Under the pieces are notes generated by a model, which made no database searches, was not told where the DNA came from, and saw only the letters and a list, made by a program, of their open reading frames with translations. 64,000 bases of DNA from assembly GCF_007994985.1 (NCBI RefSeq), contig NZ_VOQF01000001.1, forward strand, positions 434,001-498,000, given 5' to 3'. Positions within the stretch are counted from its first letter, which is position 1. Each line of letters begins with the position of its first letter. The translations under genes were made by a program, and so were the position numbers. Shown piece after piece: positions 1-7,292 of this stretch. Source of the stretch: Metabacillus litoralis (GTDB taxonomy: Bacteria > Bacillota > Bacilli > Bacillales > Bacillaceae).

Positions 1-191
1 TCAGAATTATAATATATCTTATCCTATGCTTGTCCCGTATAAGCATGTATAAATTGAAGAGAAAGATTTATATTTAGGTCTCTTTTTTTGAAAAAATGTA
101 GATATGTACAAAAATAAAATAGTTTATAAAGGGAGCACTTTTTGAAGAAGTGATGTTTTGAGACATTTTTTCAGTAGTTCCAGTAACAAAG

Positions 192-247
192 TTAGCGAAA
201 ACAGCGATATTAAATAAAATCTATGTTACAATGAGTGAACACTCATT
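192..247 (+). promoter_or_regulatory. Promoter and TetR-type operator of the MBL gene
   Basis: A possible sigma-A promoter is TTAGCG (192-197), a 17-nt spacer and TAAAAT (215-220). Just downstream is a perfect palindrome, AATGAGTG-AA-CACTCATT (230-247), placed where a bound repressor would block initiation. The sequence resembles TetR-family operators such as the Bacillus FadR type (TGAATGA...TCATTCA). The identity of the regulator is inferred; no TetR gene is in the window. Confidence 0.55.
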
Positions 248-291
248 CATTTATTGTGATATTTTATTGATACAACTTGGAGGAGATATTC

Positions 292-1185
292 TTGAAACAG
301 ATTGGACCAATTAAAATAATTGAAGGCCCTAATTATAGTAAAGTGCCTTATTCTAGAAGCTTATTTATCGATGGGGCTGAAAAAGTGTTAATTGATACTG
401 GTGCAGATCCGAGTACCCTTTCTAATCTCGAGCAAAAGCATAGTATGAATTTGATCATTAATACACATTATCACCCCGATCACACATGTCATAATTACCT
501 TTTTCCTAACACCGAAAAATGGATTAATCCGATAGAGTTTGAAACTGTTTCATCTATTGAAAGTGTAGCAAAAGAAAATGGGATTTTTCAGGAATGGGGA
601 AAAGAAGGTGTTGATCAATGGAAAAAAACAATTCCTGACGAATGGATTACATCTCTCTTAAGTATTAATGGAACATACGAATATGACAAACAGTATAATT
701 TTGGTGATGTAAACATGATCTTATTACATACTCCTGGACACACAAAGGGATTTGCCTGTCCTTATTTCCCTGATTTAGGTGTAGTTTATACGGGAGATTA
801 TGATATGACAGCATTTGGACCTTGGTATAATGGAACAGACGGTGACATTGAAGATTTTGTTCGCTCAGGTCAGCGTCTGCTAAACCTTGATGCTGATGTT
901 TATATTACTGGTCATCAAAAAGGTGTTTTCACAAAAACTGAATTCAAAAGTGCCATGAGCGATTATTTAGCCATAATTGATCAACGCGATGACATCATTT
1001 CTAAACATGTACAATCCGGAATGGATTTTGAGAAATTATCTTCTATCGGTATCTTTTACCCAAAGAAGACACTTGAACATACATTACTGAGAACCTGGGA
1101 ACGTAGTGGAATACGTAAGCATCTTGAAAGACTGGGTTATATTGTGAAGGGAACGGAAATAAAAAGTTATGTACGCACCAAATAA
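292..1185 (+). CDS. MBL-fold metallo-hydrolase
   Basis: A 297-residue metallo-beta-lactamase-fold hydrolase. The metal-binding HxHxDH signature is visible as HYHPDH in NTHYHPDHTCH, followed by the later ligands in LLHTPGHTKG, VVYTGDYD and ITGHQKG, so the di-metal site looks complete. The substrate cannot be told from sequence; thioesterases, lactonases and glyoxalase II-like enzymes share these motifs. The start is taken as TTG at 292 because GGAGGAG (279-285) sits 6-7 nt before it; an in-frame TTG at 277 overlaps that ribosome binding site. The gene is apparently monocistronic, behind a TetR-like palindrome, which suggests induction by a small molecule. Confidence 0.85.
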   Translation: MKQIGPIKIIEGPNYSKVPYSRSLFIDGAEKVLIDTGADPSTLSNLEQKHSMNLIINTHYHPDHTCHNYLFPNTEKWINPIEFETVSSIESVAKENGIFQEWGKEGVDQWKKTIPDEWITSLLSINGTYEYDKQYNFGDVNMILLHTPGHTKGFACPYFPDLGVVYTGDYDMTAFGPWYNGTDGDIEDFVRSGQRLLNLDADVYITGHQKGVFTKTEFKSAMSDYLAIIDQRDDIISKHVQSGMDFEKLSSIGIFYPKKTLEHTLLRTWERSGIRKHLERLGYIVKGTEIKSYVRTK

Positions 1186-1210
1186 AATATAATGATGATT
1201 TGGAGAATAG

Positions 1211-1230
1211 TAGAGGGGCTCTCCCCTCTA
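1211..1230. terminator. Hairpin between convergent genes
   Basis: The inverted repeat TAGAGGGG-CTCT-CCCCTCTA lies between the MBL gene (+) and the DUF1292 gene (-), whose stop codon it contains. It is followed on the plus strand by a pyrimidine-rich run, so it fits a terminator best for the plus-strand gene. The T tract is interrupted, so strength is uncertain. Confidence 0.5.
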
Positions 1231-1497
1231 TTCTTCTTCTTCCATTAAATCTTCAAAAGCAGATGATACCTTTTCAAATTCTTCATCGCTTTCGATTGGT
1301 GAAAAGTCTCCCTCTTCATCAACCGTTAAAAAGAAAACATCAATATCTTCTTCAGATTCATCTTGAATATCATCAACAAACCCTACTGCTACATAATCTG
1401 TGTCTTCTAGAGTTATTGCAGCTAACACTTCTACTTCATTTTCTTGACCTTGTTCATCTGTAATTGTAAAAACTTCGCCTACTTCAATCTTTTCCAT
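1228..1497 (-). CDS. DUF1292 domain protein (YrzB-like)
   Basis: A very acidic 89-residue protein of the DUF1292 family, like Bacillus YrzB, with the typical opening MEKIEVGEVFTITDEQGQ and a central V(G/S)FVDD segment. The function of the family is not established. The ATG at 1497 is chosen because AGAAGGGAG lies about 9 nt upstream; a longer in-frame reading adds nine residues that would overlap this site. The C-terminus is a run of glutamates ending inside the terminator hairpin. It is convergent with the MBL gene and not in an obvious operon. Confidence 0.8.
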   Translation of the reverse strand: MEKIEVGEVFTITDEQGQENEVEVLAAITLEDTDYVAVGFVDDIQDESEEDIDVFFLTVDEEGDFSPIESDEEFEKVSSAFEDLMEEEE

Positions 1498-1623
1498 GAA
1501 TAAAAACTCCCTTCTAACGTACATATAGTACCATTACTTCAATAATGTTGCCATTAATAAGAAATTTAATGCCTATTAAAAGGGTAACCTCCCTTAAATA
1601 TGTGCTAAAAAGGAGATAACTGG

Positions 1624-2301
1624 ATGGCTATTCGACCATATTATTTTAAATCTTCATTACCCATTAATGATAAACATCACAATGGAAAATTAACAGTAGA
1701 AGGTAAAGGTATCATAACAACAAAGCCTGATAAAGCATCGATTACTTTAGGGATTATTACTGAAGATCAAGATGTTATAAAAGCACAAAATAAAAATTCA
1801 ATTATTACAAATAACGTTATAAATTCACTGCGAAAAAGTGGAATCAGCAATAACCAGATCCAAACAATTTCCTATACAATACAACCGCTTTATCAATATA
1901 TTGATGAGCAAAATGTTCTTACAGGCTATAAAATAAGTCATATTCTTGAAGTAACTTTACTCGATTTAGATCTAATCGGAGAAGTTTATAAAGTCGCAGT
2001 CTCAAGCGGAGCAAATATTTCTGAAGGCTTAAAATTTTCTCTATCTAATGAAAATTATTATTATGATGAAGCATTGAAAAAGGCGTTAAAACAAGCAACA
2101 TTAAAAGCAATATCACTTGGTCAACAAATGGGTGTTAATATCAATACGATTCCGACAAAAATAACTGAAAATTCTTCACCTCAACCTTTAAGAGATGTTA
2201 TGTATTCTTTCACTGCTGAAACAAACTTTCAAGACACGCCTCCAATTCAAAAAAGAGACATTTCAATAGAGGCAAATTTAACCGCAGTATATTATTATTA
2301 A
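1624..2301 (+). CDS. SIMPL (DUF541) domain protein
   Basis: A 225-residue SIMPL/DUF541 family protein (YggE-like). Family hallmarks are the early VEGKGIITTKPDKASITLGI segment, the repeated asparagine- and isoleucine-rich helix (QNKNSIITNNVINSL), IQTISYTIQPLY, and the C-terminal SIEANLTAVYYY strand. Family members have been linked to oxidative stress in E. coli and to kinase signalling in mammals, but the molecular role is unknown. There is no convincing signal peptide, unlike many Gram-negative homologues. AAGGAGATA at 1610-1618 supports ATG 1624. Confidence 0.8.
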   Translation: MAIRPYYFKSSLPINDKHHNGKLTVEGKGIITTKPDKASITLGIITEDQDVIKAQNKNSIITNNVINSLRKSGISNNQIQTISYTIQPLYQYIDEQNVLTGYKISHILEVTLLDLDLIGEVYKVAVSSGANISEGLKFSLSNENYYYDEALKKALKQATLKAISLGQQMGVNINTIPTKITENSSPQPLRDVMYSFTAETNFQDTPPIQKRDISIEANLTAVYYY

Positions 2302-2361
2302 ATTTTAAAGTTTTTTCACACCCTTAAGCTTCAATCTTTTATAAACAATTTTATATAAAGT

Positions 2362-2398
2362 AAAAGACGGATGCAAAATAATCCGTCTTTTATTTTTT
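2362..2398. terminator. Bidirectional terminator
   Basis: A stem AAAAGACGGA / TCCGTCTTTT with a 10-nt loop is flanked by A- and T-rich runs on both sides. It separates the SIMPL gene (+) from the convergent P-loop ATPase gene (-) and can serve both. Confidence 0.85.
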
Positions 2399-3494
2399 AA
2401 TTTTCTTTGAGCAGTACATCAATTTCATTTAAAAGATTTTGCTGAATTTCTTCAACTTTTTTGAAATCCATTGCCTCTATATAATAAAACTCTAATTCAT
2501 CTCTTAATTTCTTCGCTTCTGATAAATACCCAATCGCTTCTTTCATTTTATCTTTATAAGCTTTTGTTGTTCTTTGTATTTCTGAGGCGAATTTTTCATC
2601 AGTACCTTGAGTGATGCAGTACTCATACATATCAATAATTTCATCAGAGTTTCGATCAGGAAAATACTCATGTGGTGCTGTACTGTCAAAAATAGCTATA
2701 CCCTTTTCGCGAAGTATGACCATATCGAGACTATTTGGATCAAAGCCACAATGATATACTTCTACATCAAAACCTTTTTGCTCACCAGCTGTGACAATTT
2801 TTTTAAGCATCGTAGATTTACCTGATCCTGCTCTACCTTTAATAAAATACCGTTTCTCTACATCTTCAGTTAAATTTTGAATAAAATCTACTGCTCCATC
2901 TGGAGTAGCTGCACCTAAAAATCGATGTTTGATTTTTGACTCTTTATTCAGGAGGTCTTCTCCATAAAATTGAGAAATTAACCTTTCCGTTAGTTCATCA
3001 GCTTTAGTAAAATCCATATTCGATATATATATATCTTCTATATCATCATGTGCACTCAAAGATTCAGCAAATGTTTCATAAGCTGCTTCAAATTTAAGAG
3101 CAATATTTTCATTGAGCTTAAGTATTTCAGCTTTATTTTTTAGTAACTGCTGTGAATCCCAAGCTACACCTAAATTTACATATTCCTCGATTACCCCTGG
3201 TGCCTTAGGTTCAATAACATGTGGTGCTGTTCCATCAACAATACCAATTTTTTCATTTGTCAATATAACACCATCAATTGAGTTTGTATCTGATGCACAA
3301 TGTAAATATTCTACATCAATCCCCTTCTCTTCCATTGCATCTCCGATCTTTTTCATCAATGAGGATTTTCCAGTACCAGGTCCACCTTTTAAAATATATA
3401 AACGCTCTAAATCATCTATAGCAGAATCATAAAGACTGTAAAAACCTTTTGCTGTATTACCTCCAGCGTAATAATGACGAACCTTTCCACTCAT
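2397..3494 (-). CDS. Tandem P-loop ATPase (PRK06851-like)
   Basis: A 365-residue protein made of two similar nucleotide-binding halves. Half one has GGPGTGKSS near residues 37-45 and half two has GRAGSGKST near 220-228. About 25 residues after each P-loop the same block recurs: HCASDTNSIDGVIL...IVDGTAPH and HCGFDPNSLDMVIL...IFDSTAPH. This is a clear internal duplication. It matches a conserved Firmicutes ATPase family of unknown role; no catalytic domain beyond the P-loop folds is visible. ATG 3494 is preceded by AAAGGGTGA; a TTG one codon earlier is too close to it. The gene stands alone between a terminator and a mobile-element graveyard. Confidence 0.75.
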   Translation of the reverse strand: MSGKVRHYYAGGNTAKGFYSLYDSAIDDLERLYILKGGPGTGKSSLMKKIGDAMEEKGIDVEYLHCASDTNSIDGVILTNEKIGIVDGTAPHVIEPKAPGVIEEYVNLGVAWDSQQLLKNKAEILKLNENIALKFEAAYETFAESLSAHDDIEDIYISNMDFTKADELTERLISQFYGEDLLNKESKIKHRFLGAATPDGAVDFIQNLTEDVEKRYFIKGRAGSGKSTMLKKIVTAGEQKGFDVEVYHCGFDPNSLDMVILREKGIAIFDSTAPHEYFPDRNSDEIIDMYEYCITQGTDEKFASEIQRTTKAYKDKMKEAIGYLSEAKKLRDELEFYYIEAMDFKKVEEIQQNLLNEIDVLLKEN

Positions 3495-3714
3495 CAAATC
3501 ACCCTTTCAAGCCTATTTCTTACAACATATGTAGATTATCTTACAAGGGTGAATGCCTATTTTCAGATTATGAAACGATGTTGATTTTCATATCATTTAT
3601 GAGGACTCAGGTCGAAAACCTGCATTAGTATCAAACAAATTGCTAACTTCTTTTTACAAGTGTAAATGTCAAGCTAACGATGTACAATTTTGATCGCTTA
3701 TGAATGCTCAAAAA

Positions 3715-3885
3715 TTAATTAACATCTTCTTCTAAGTGATCTTTAATTCTGAGGGAAGGCCCAACAATATTCACGACTGTTGCGTTGTGTAGAACACAAT
3801 CTAATATTGCATTTCTTAATTTAGTTTCCAGGAACACCGCATCTCTGTATTTATGTCCTTCATCAACTATATGACGAACTTTTAC
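3715..3885 (-). pseudogene. Relic of IS21-type IstB ATPase, C-terminal part
   Basis: The minus strand reads without stops for 56 codons, ending at TAA 3715-3717, and includes KLRNAILDCVLHNATVVNI and VGPSLRIKDHL. This resembles the conserved C-terminus of IstB helper ATPases of IS21-family elements (ILDRLLHHATVVNI...SYRIKD). There is an in-frame TGA at 3886-3888, no start codon, and no P-loop region upstream, so only a decayed tail remains. The family assignment comes from recalled motifs, not a search. Confidence 0.55.
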
Positions 3886-3910
3886 TCATGCTTTTCCCTC
3901 GCTTATATAC

Positions 3911-4070
3911 AAGGCTGTTATCGTAAAATTGTTGCTTTTAATAACCTAAAGGAAACCTCACTGTATGCAGTCTATTGGCCTTTTCTTCTTTAAATACCTT
4001 TAAGCGTTAAACACACAGTTTTAACAGATAATTAGGGCTATTAGCAACAATCTTTGAGAAAAGAGCCTTT
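3911..4070. mobile_element. MITE-like element R3, copy 1
   Basis: The left end AAGGCTGTTATCGTAAAATT(GTTGC) at 3911 and the right end ...TAGCAACAATCTTTGAGAAAAGAGCCTT at about 4042-4070 are imperfect inverted repeats, giving a non-coding element of roughly 160 bp. The same termini occur at 6577-6607, 7044-7076 and 48547-48577. It lies beside the IstB relic, so this 0.7-kb gap is an insertion hotspot. I see no intact gene in 3495-4196. Confidence 0.6.
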
Positions 4071-4196
4071 TACAATCTCAAACTTATTAAAATATGAATC
4101 CTTATGAACGATAACCTATTTTCATGTATAATAATTTCAGGTAGGTTAAAAAGACATACATAACCTATCTGAATATGTTCTTAAGGAGATTTGAAT

Positions 4197-4505
4197 GTGA
4201 ATTCTAAAGATGTAGAAAATAAAATAATAGAAAACTATCAAAAAGACGAGAATATGATGATCTTAATCTTTGCACAATGGTGTGTAAATCATAGTCTTAA
4301 TCCTTATGAAATATATGTAAAAGCATACCCAAATCAACAACAAAACCCAGCTTTAAAACAAGCAATAGATTTAACGGTATCAAAGGAGGAAGCTGGAGAA
4401 ATTCCAGATCAAACATTACTGAATGTATTATCCCTTTTTGGCAATGAAGATCTAGCATTTGTTGTATCAGAGGAAATAGGTAATATAAAGAAAAACACTG
4501 ATTAG
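4197..4505 (+). CDS. Small acidic protein of unknown function
   Basis: A 102-residue, acidic, mostly helical protein with no signal peptide or membrane segment. I do not recognise its family. GTG 4197 is chosen because AAGGAG (4183-4188) lies 8 nt upstream; an in-frame TTG at 4191 would sit against that site. The stop is 12 nt before the epimerase-like gene, so the two are probably co-transcribed. A central FAQWCVNHSLNPYEIYVKAYP segment and a DLAFVVSEEIG tail might be useful for family searches. Confidence 0.65.
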   Translation: MNSKDVENKIIENYQKDENMMILIFAQWCVNHSLNPYEIYVKAYPNQQQNPALKQAIDLTVSKEEAGEIPDQTLLNVLSLFGNEDLAFVVSEEIGNIKKNTD

Positions 4506-4517
4506 GAGCATGTAAAC

Positions 4518-4940
4518 ATGAGAAAAAAATTAGATCACATAGGGATAGCGGTACGTGATTTAGAAAGTAGCTTGTCCTTTTATATGAAAATTCTTGATGC
4601 TACATTAATAGATCGCTACACAAGTACTGCCAAAGGAGTTGAAAGTGAAATTGCGATTATTGATTTAGATGGTGAAAGAATTGAACTATTATCACCAACA
4701 AATAACACCACTTCACCGATTGCAAGGTTTATTAAGCAAAAGGGAAAAGGTGTTCATCATATCGCCTACAAAGTAGAAAATTTAGACGATGCCATTATAG
4801 ACCTAAAAGCAAAAGGAATACGAGTATTGGAAGACAGCCTTAGGACAAACAAACATGGCAGAAGGTTAATTTATTTAAATCCTGCAGACACTGAAGGAAC
4901 AATAATAGAGTATTGTGATTATCCTTCCCTTAAAATATAA
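4518..4940 (+). CDS. mce: VOC protein, methylmalonyl-CoA epimerase-like
   Basis: A 140-residue vicinal-oxygen-chelate protein with two beta-alpha-beta-beta-beta repeats. The expected metal ligands are present: His7 in LDHIGIAV, His80/81 in GVHHIAYKV, and a C-terminal Glu in GTIIEYCDYP. Length and motifs fit methylmalonyl-CoA epimerase (Bacillus YqjC type), which interconverts the 2R and 2S forms of methylmalonyl-CoA. No mutase or carboxylase gene is adjacent, so the substrate is inferred. The gene is translated from ATG 4518 behind a weak GGAGC site, 12 nt after the upstream small gene. Confidence 0.7.
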   Translation: MRKKLDHIGIAVRDLESSLSFYMKILDATLIDRYTSTAKGVESEIAIIDLDGERIELLSPTNNTTSPIARFIKQKGKGVHHIAYKVENLDDAIIDLKAKGIRVLEDSLRTNKHGRRLIYLNPADTEGTIIEYCDYPSLKI

Positions 4941-5015
4941 CTACTCATGTTAATGTATTATAAATTTGCTTTTAAAGTTACACATCTTATAATCCGACAG
5001 GTATTAAAATAATAA

Positions 5016-5054
5016 AGGTCCAGTTCACCATTTTTCAAATGGTAACCTGGGCCT
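5016..5054. terminator. Bidirectional terminator
   Basis: A long imperfect hairpin, AGGTCCAGTTCACCATTT against AAATGGTAACCTGGGCCT, lies between the convergent epimerase-like gene (+) and fabF (-). Confidence 0.75.
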
Positions 5055-5060
5055 CTCATC

Positions 5061-6305
5061 TTATTTTTCAAATTTCTTAAATATCAATGTTGCATTATGT
5101 CCACCAAAACCTAGTGAATTAGATAAAACAACATTAATATTAGCTCTTTTGGCACCATTTGTTACATAATCTAAATCTAACTCTTCATCTGGCGTTTCGT
5201 AATTAATTGTTGGAGGAAGTACTCCCTCTTTAATCGCTAATAAAGAGAAGATTGCTTCAATTGCACCTGCTGCACCAAGTAAATGTCCTGTCATTGATTT
5301 TGTCGAACTAACAGCTAATTGATAGGCATGCTCACCAAACACTTCTTTTATGGCCATTGTTTCATATAAATCATTGTAATGTGTGCTTGTCCCATGAGCA
5401 TTAATATAGTCTACTGTATCTGCTAAAAGATTAGCATCCTTTAACGCTAGCTTCATTGCACGTTGTCCACCTTCTCCATTTGGTGCAGGAGTTGTAATAT
5501 GATAAGCATCACCTGTTGCACCATAACCAACTAACTCTCCATAAATCTGTGCACCTCTTGCAAGGGCATGTTCTAGCTCTTCTAATATAAGCGTTCCTGC
5601 TCCTTCAGCAATAACAAACCCATTACGATTTTTATCAAAAGGACGACTTGCTGTATTCGGATCTGGGTTAGTTGATAAAGCAGTCATATTGGCAAATCCT
5701 GAAATAGTCATATCTGTAATAGCAGCTTCTGCTCCACCTGTTACCATCATATCTGCAATACCATTTTGGATAACCCGAAAAGAGTCTCCTATTGAATTTG
5801 CTCCTGATGCACAAGCAGTTACCGAACAATTGTTAATTCCTTTTGCACCCAATTCTATCGATACTCTTCCTGAAGCCATATCAGGGATAAACATAGGGAT
5901 AATAAAAGGACTAACACGTCTTGGACCTTTATCTAAAAAGCGCTTGTGCTGTTCCTCGAATTCATCAAGTCCACCAATCCCAGAACCAATCCAGACACCA
6001 ACACGCTCTGCTGATACATTTTCCCCAATCTCTACATTTGCATCTTTAACGGCCATTTTACTAGCTGCAATAGCTAGATGAGTGAAGCGAGCCATTCTTT
6101 TAATTTCTTTATGATCAATATATTCAGCAGGATCAAAGTTTTTCACTTCACCTGCTACCTTTACATTAAACTTTTCTGTATCTACTCTTTTCATAGGTGC
6201 AATACCTGAAACACCATTTTTTATATTGTTCCAAGATGTTTCAACGTCATTTCCTACTGGCGTAACGGCTCCCACTCCTGTAATGACAACTCTTTTTTTC
6301 ATCAT
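5061..6305 (-). CDS. fabF: 3-oxoacyl-ACP synthase II
   Basis: A 414-residue FabF (KAS II) that condenses malonyl-ACP with acyl-ACP during fatty acid elongation in the cytoplasm. The Cys-His-His triad is complete: Cys165 in [10 protein letters not shown], His304 in [11 protein letters not shown] and His341 in [11 protein letters not shown]. The length is standard. Two adjacent in-frame ATGs (6305 and 6302) both suit the GGGAG site. Unlike the common fabH-fabF operon, the gene is alone, so it may be a second fabF copy in the genome. A FapR-like operator lies 54-72 nt upstream of the start, fitting control by malonyl-CoA supply. Confidence 0.95.
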   Translation of the reverse strand: MMKKRVVITGVGAVTPVGNDVETSWNNIKNGVSGIAPMKRVDTEKFNVKVAGEVKNFDPAEYIDHKEIKRMARFTHLAIAASKMAVKDANVEIGENVSAERVGVWIGSGIGGLDEFEEQHKRFLDKGPRRVSPFIIPMFIPDMASGRVSIELGAKGINNCSVTACASGANSIGDSFRVIQNGIADMMVTGGAEAAITDMTISGFANMTALSTNPDPNTASRPFDKNRNGFVIAEGAGTLILEELEHALARGAQIYGELVGYGATGDAYHITTPAPNGEGGQRAMKLALKDANLLADTVDYINAHGTSTHYNDLYETMAIKEVFGEHAYQLAVSSTKSMTGHLLGAAGAIEAIFSLLAIKEGVLPPTINYETPDEELDLDYVTNGAKRANINVVLSNSLGFGGHNATLIFKKFEK

Positions 6306-6358
6306 TCATACTCCCTTCTCTCACTTACAGTTTCAGGATATTTTTAATTATCTATAAA

Positions 6359-6377
6359 ATTAATAGTTGGTACTAAT
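6359..6377 (-). promoter_or_regulatory. Probable FapR operator of fabF
   Basis: On the coding strand the sequence reads ATTAGTACCAACTATTAAT, close to the published Bacillus FapR sites (TTAGTACC followed by a degenerate TANTAAT arm). It lies just downstream of a plausible promoter and upstream of fabF. FapR represses fatty acid synthesis genes and is released by malonyl-CoA. Confidence 0.65.
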
Positions 6378-6547
6378 ACCTTATATGTATATCTTATACT
6401 AAAATCTATTAAAATGAAAGTTGCTGTTTGTTTCTGTATCTATGTTCATGTATTAGGTTCGAGGTTGTAGCTAAACCACAGAATTGGTAAATCATAAGCC
6501 AATTAAAAAATCGCAATGTAAACCAAATATTTTTACAGACTTAACAA

Positions 6548-6575
6548 AAAAACCTCCATCATCGGAGATTTTTTA
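6548..6575. terminator. Small terminator-like hairpin
   Basis: The short stem CTCC-atcatc-GGAG is flanked by A-rich and T-rich runs (AAAAAAACCTCC...GGAGATTTTTT). It has no obvious gene just upstream on either strand and may be left from a decayed gene. The rest of 6380-6576 shows nothing coding. Confidence 0.4.
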
Positions 6576-6576
6576 A

Positions 6577-7076
6577 AAAGGCTCTTTCATTGTTTGTGGC
6601 TATTTTGACCATCCTACTAAGAGGTGATAAAATACTCTTTCAGGAGGCGGTTTCTCAATGATTAAAGACATCTATGCTTATTTTTCGGACACAGTCCTTC
6701 AATTGAAGAACCGCTGAGTTCGTTGGGATACTTCTTTTTTCAAGCATAAAACCCAATTGTGTTTAAAATTGCAACTCCAATTCCAGTTACGGCAATTCCT
6801 GTAATAGCAGTAACTAACACTGTTTTTAATCGCTTAGTGTTCACCCAAACTGTTATACCTCCAATAATCGTAAATATAATACCAAAAAATATAGACGCAA
6901 AAGGATTAGTTGGAGTTATCCAATCATACCAAGACAAAAAGTCCATAAAACCCACCTCCAGAAATTAAATTATCTACACCTTAAACTGTAAAAGCCTTTG
7001 ATATACAATACCATAAAAAGTAAATAAATCCTCACATTGTTCTAATAGCAACAATGTTTACGAAAAGAGCCTTTTA
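6577..7076. mobile_element. R3-bounded segment carrying a small membrane gene
   Basis: Inverted R3 ends bound this 500-bp segment: AAAGGCTCTTTCATTGTTTG(TGGCTATT) at 6577-6604 and ...TAGCAACAATGTTTACGAAAAGAGCCTTT at 7046-7076. Inside are an imperfect inverted repeat (GCGGTTTCTCAAT near 6644, ATTGAAGAACCGC near 6703) and the 68-aa membrane protein gene. The arrangement looks like a non-autonomous element with a passenger gene, or two independent insertions on either side of it. Confidence 0.45.
6740..6946 (-). CDS. Small two-segment membrane protein
   Basis: A 68-residue protein with a short polar N-terminus (MDFLSWYDWITPTNP) and two hydrophobic helices (IFFGIIFTIIGGITVWV and VLVTAITGIAVTGIGVAIL) separated by a basic loop (NTKRLK). 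I do not recognise the family. The start is ATG 6946 because TCTGGAGG ends 8 nt upstream; an in-frame GTG at 6955 overlaps that site. The gene is flanked by inverted R3 repeats, so it may have travelled with them. Confidence 0.65.
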   Translation of the reverse strand: MDFLSWYDWITPTNPFASIFFGIIFTIIGGITVWVNTKRLKTVLVTAITGIAVTGIGVAILNTIGFYA

Positions 7077-7112
7077 AAAAGATATTCTCTTACACACCTT
7101 TTTTATCTTAAG

Positions 7113-7265
7113 TCAATCCACACTAGACGATAGCAACGGTGCACTAAAGAAGATAAACAATCCACTTATTATACTTAAAAGCAAACCTATAATTGAAAGA
7201 GAAGTAAGATAAATACCAATAGGAAATAAGCATACACCAATAATAAAGAAGATTTTTGCAAACAT
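7113..7265 (-). CDS. 50-aa membrane peptide
   Basis: A 50-residue, strongly hydrophobic peptide (MFAKIFFIIGVCLFPIGIYL, then a second hydrophobic stretch IIGLLLSIISGLFIFF) with two predicted membrane helices. A good GAGGGGGTG site precedes ATG 7265, and the gene begins 27 nt after the M48 protease stop, so it is probably the last gene of that operon. No family is recognised. It is short but supported by its ribosome binding site and position. Confidence 0.6.
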   Translation of the reverse strand: MFAKIFFIIGVCLFPIGIYLTSLSIIGLLLSIISGLFIFFSAPLLSSSVD

Positions 7266-7292
7266 TACTACACCCCCTCTATCACTATATGG

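Noticed and set aside
1200-1463. Leucine- and glutamine-rich plus-strand frame
   Set aside because: It is antisense to the DUF1292 gene and its composition reflects the acidic codons of that gene read backwards.
6658-6717. A 19-codon frame MIKDIYAYFSDTVLQLKNR with AGGAGG upstream
   Set aside because: Short, without relatives I know; it sits inside an imperfect inverted repeat and could be a transposase remnant, but nothing confirms that.
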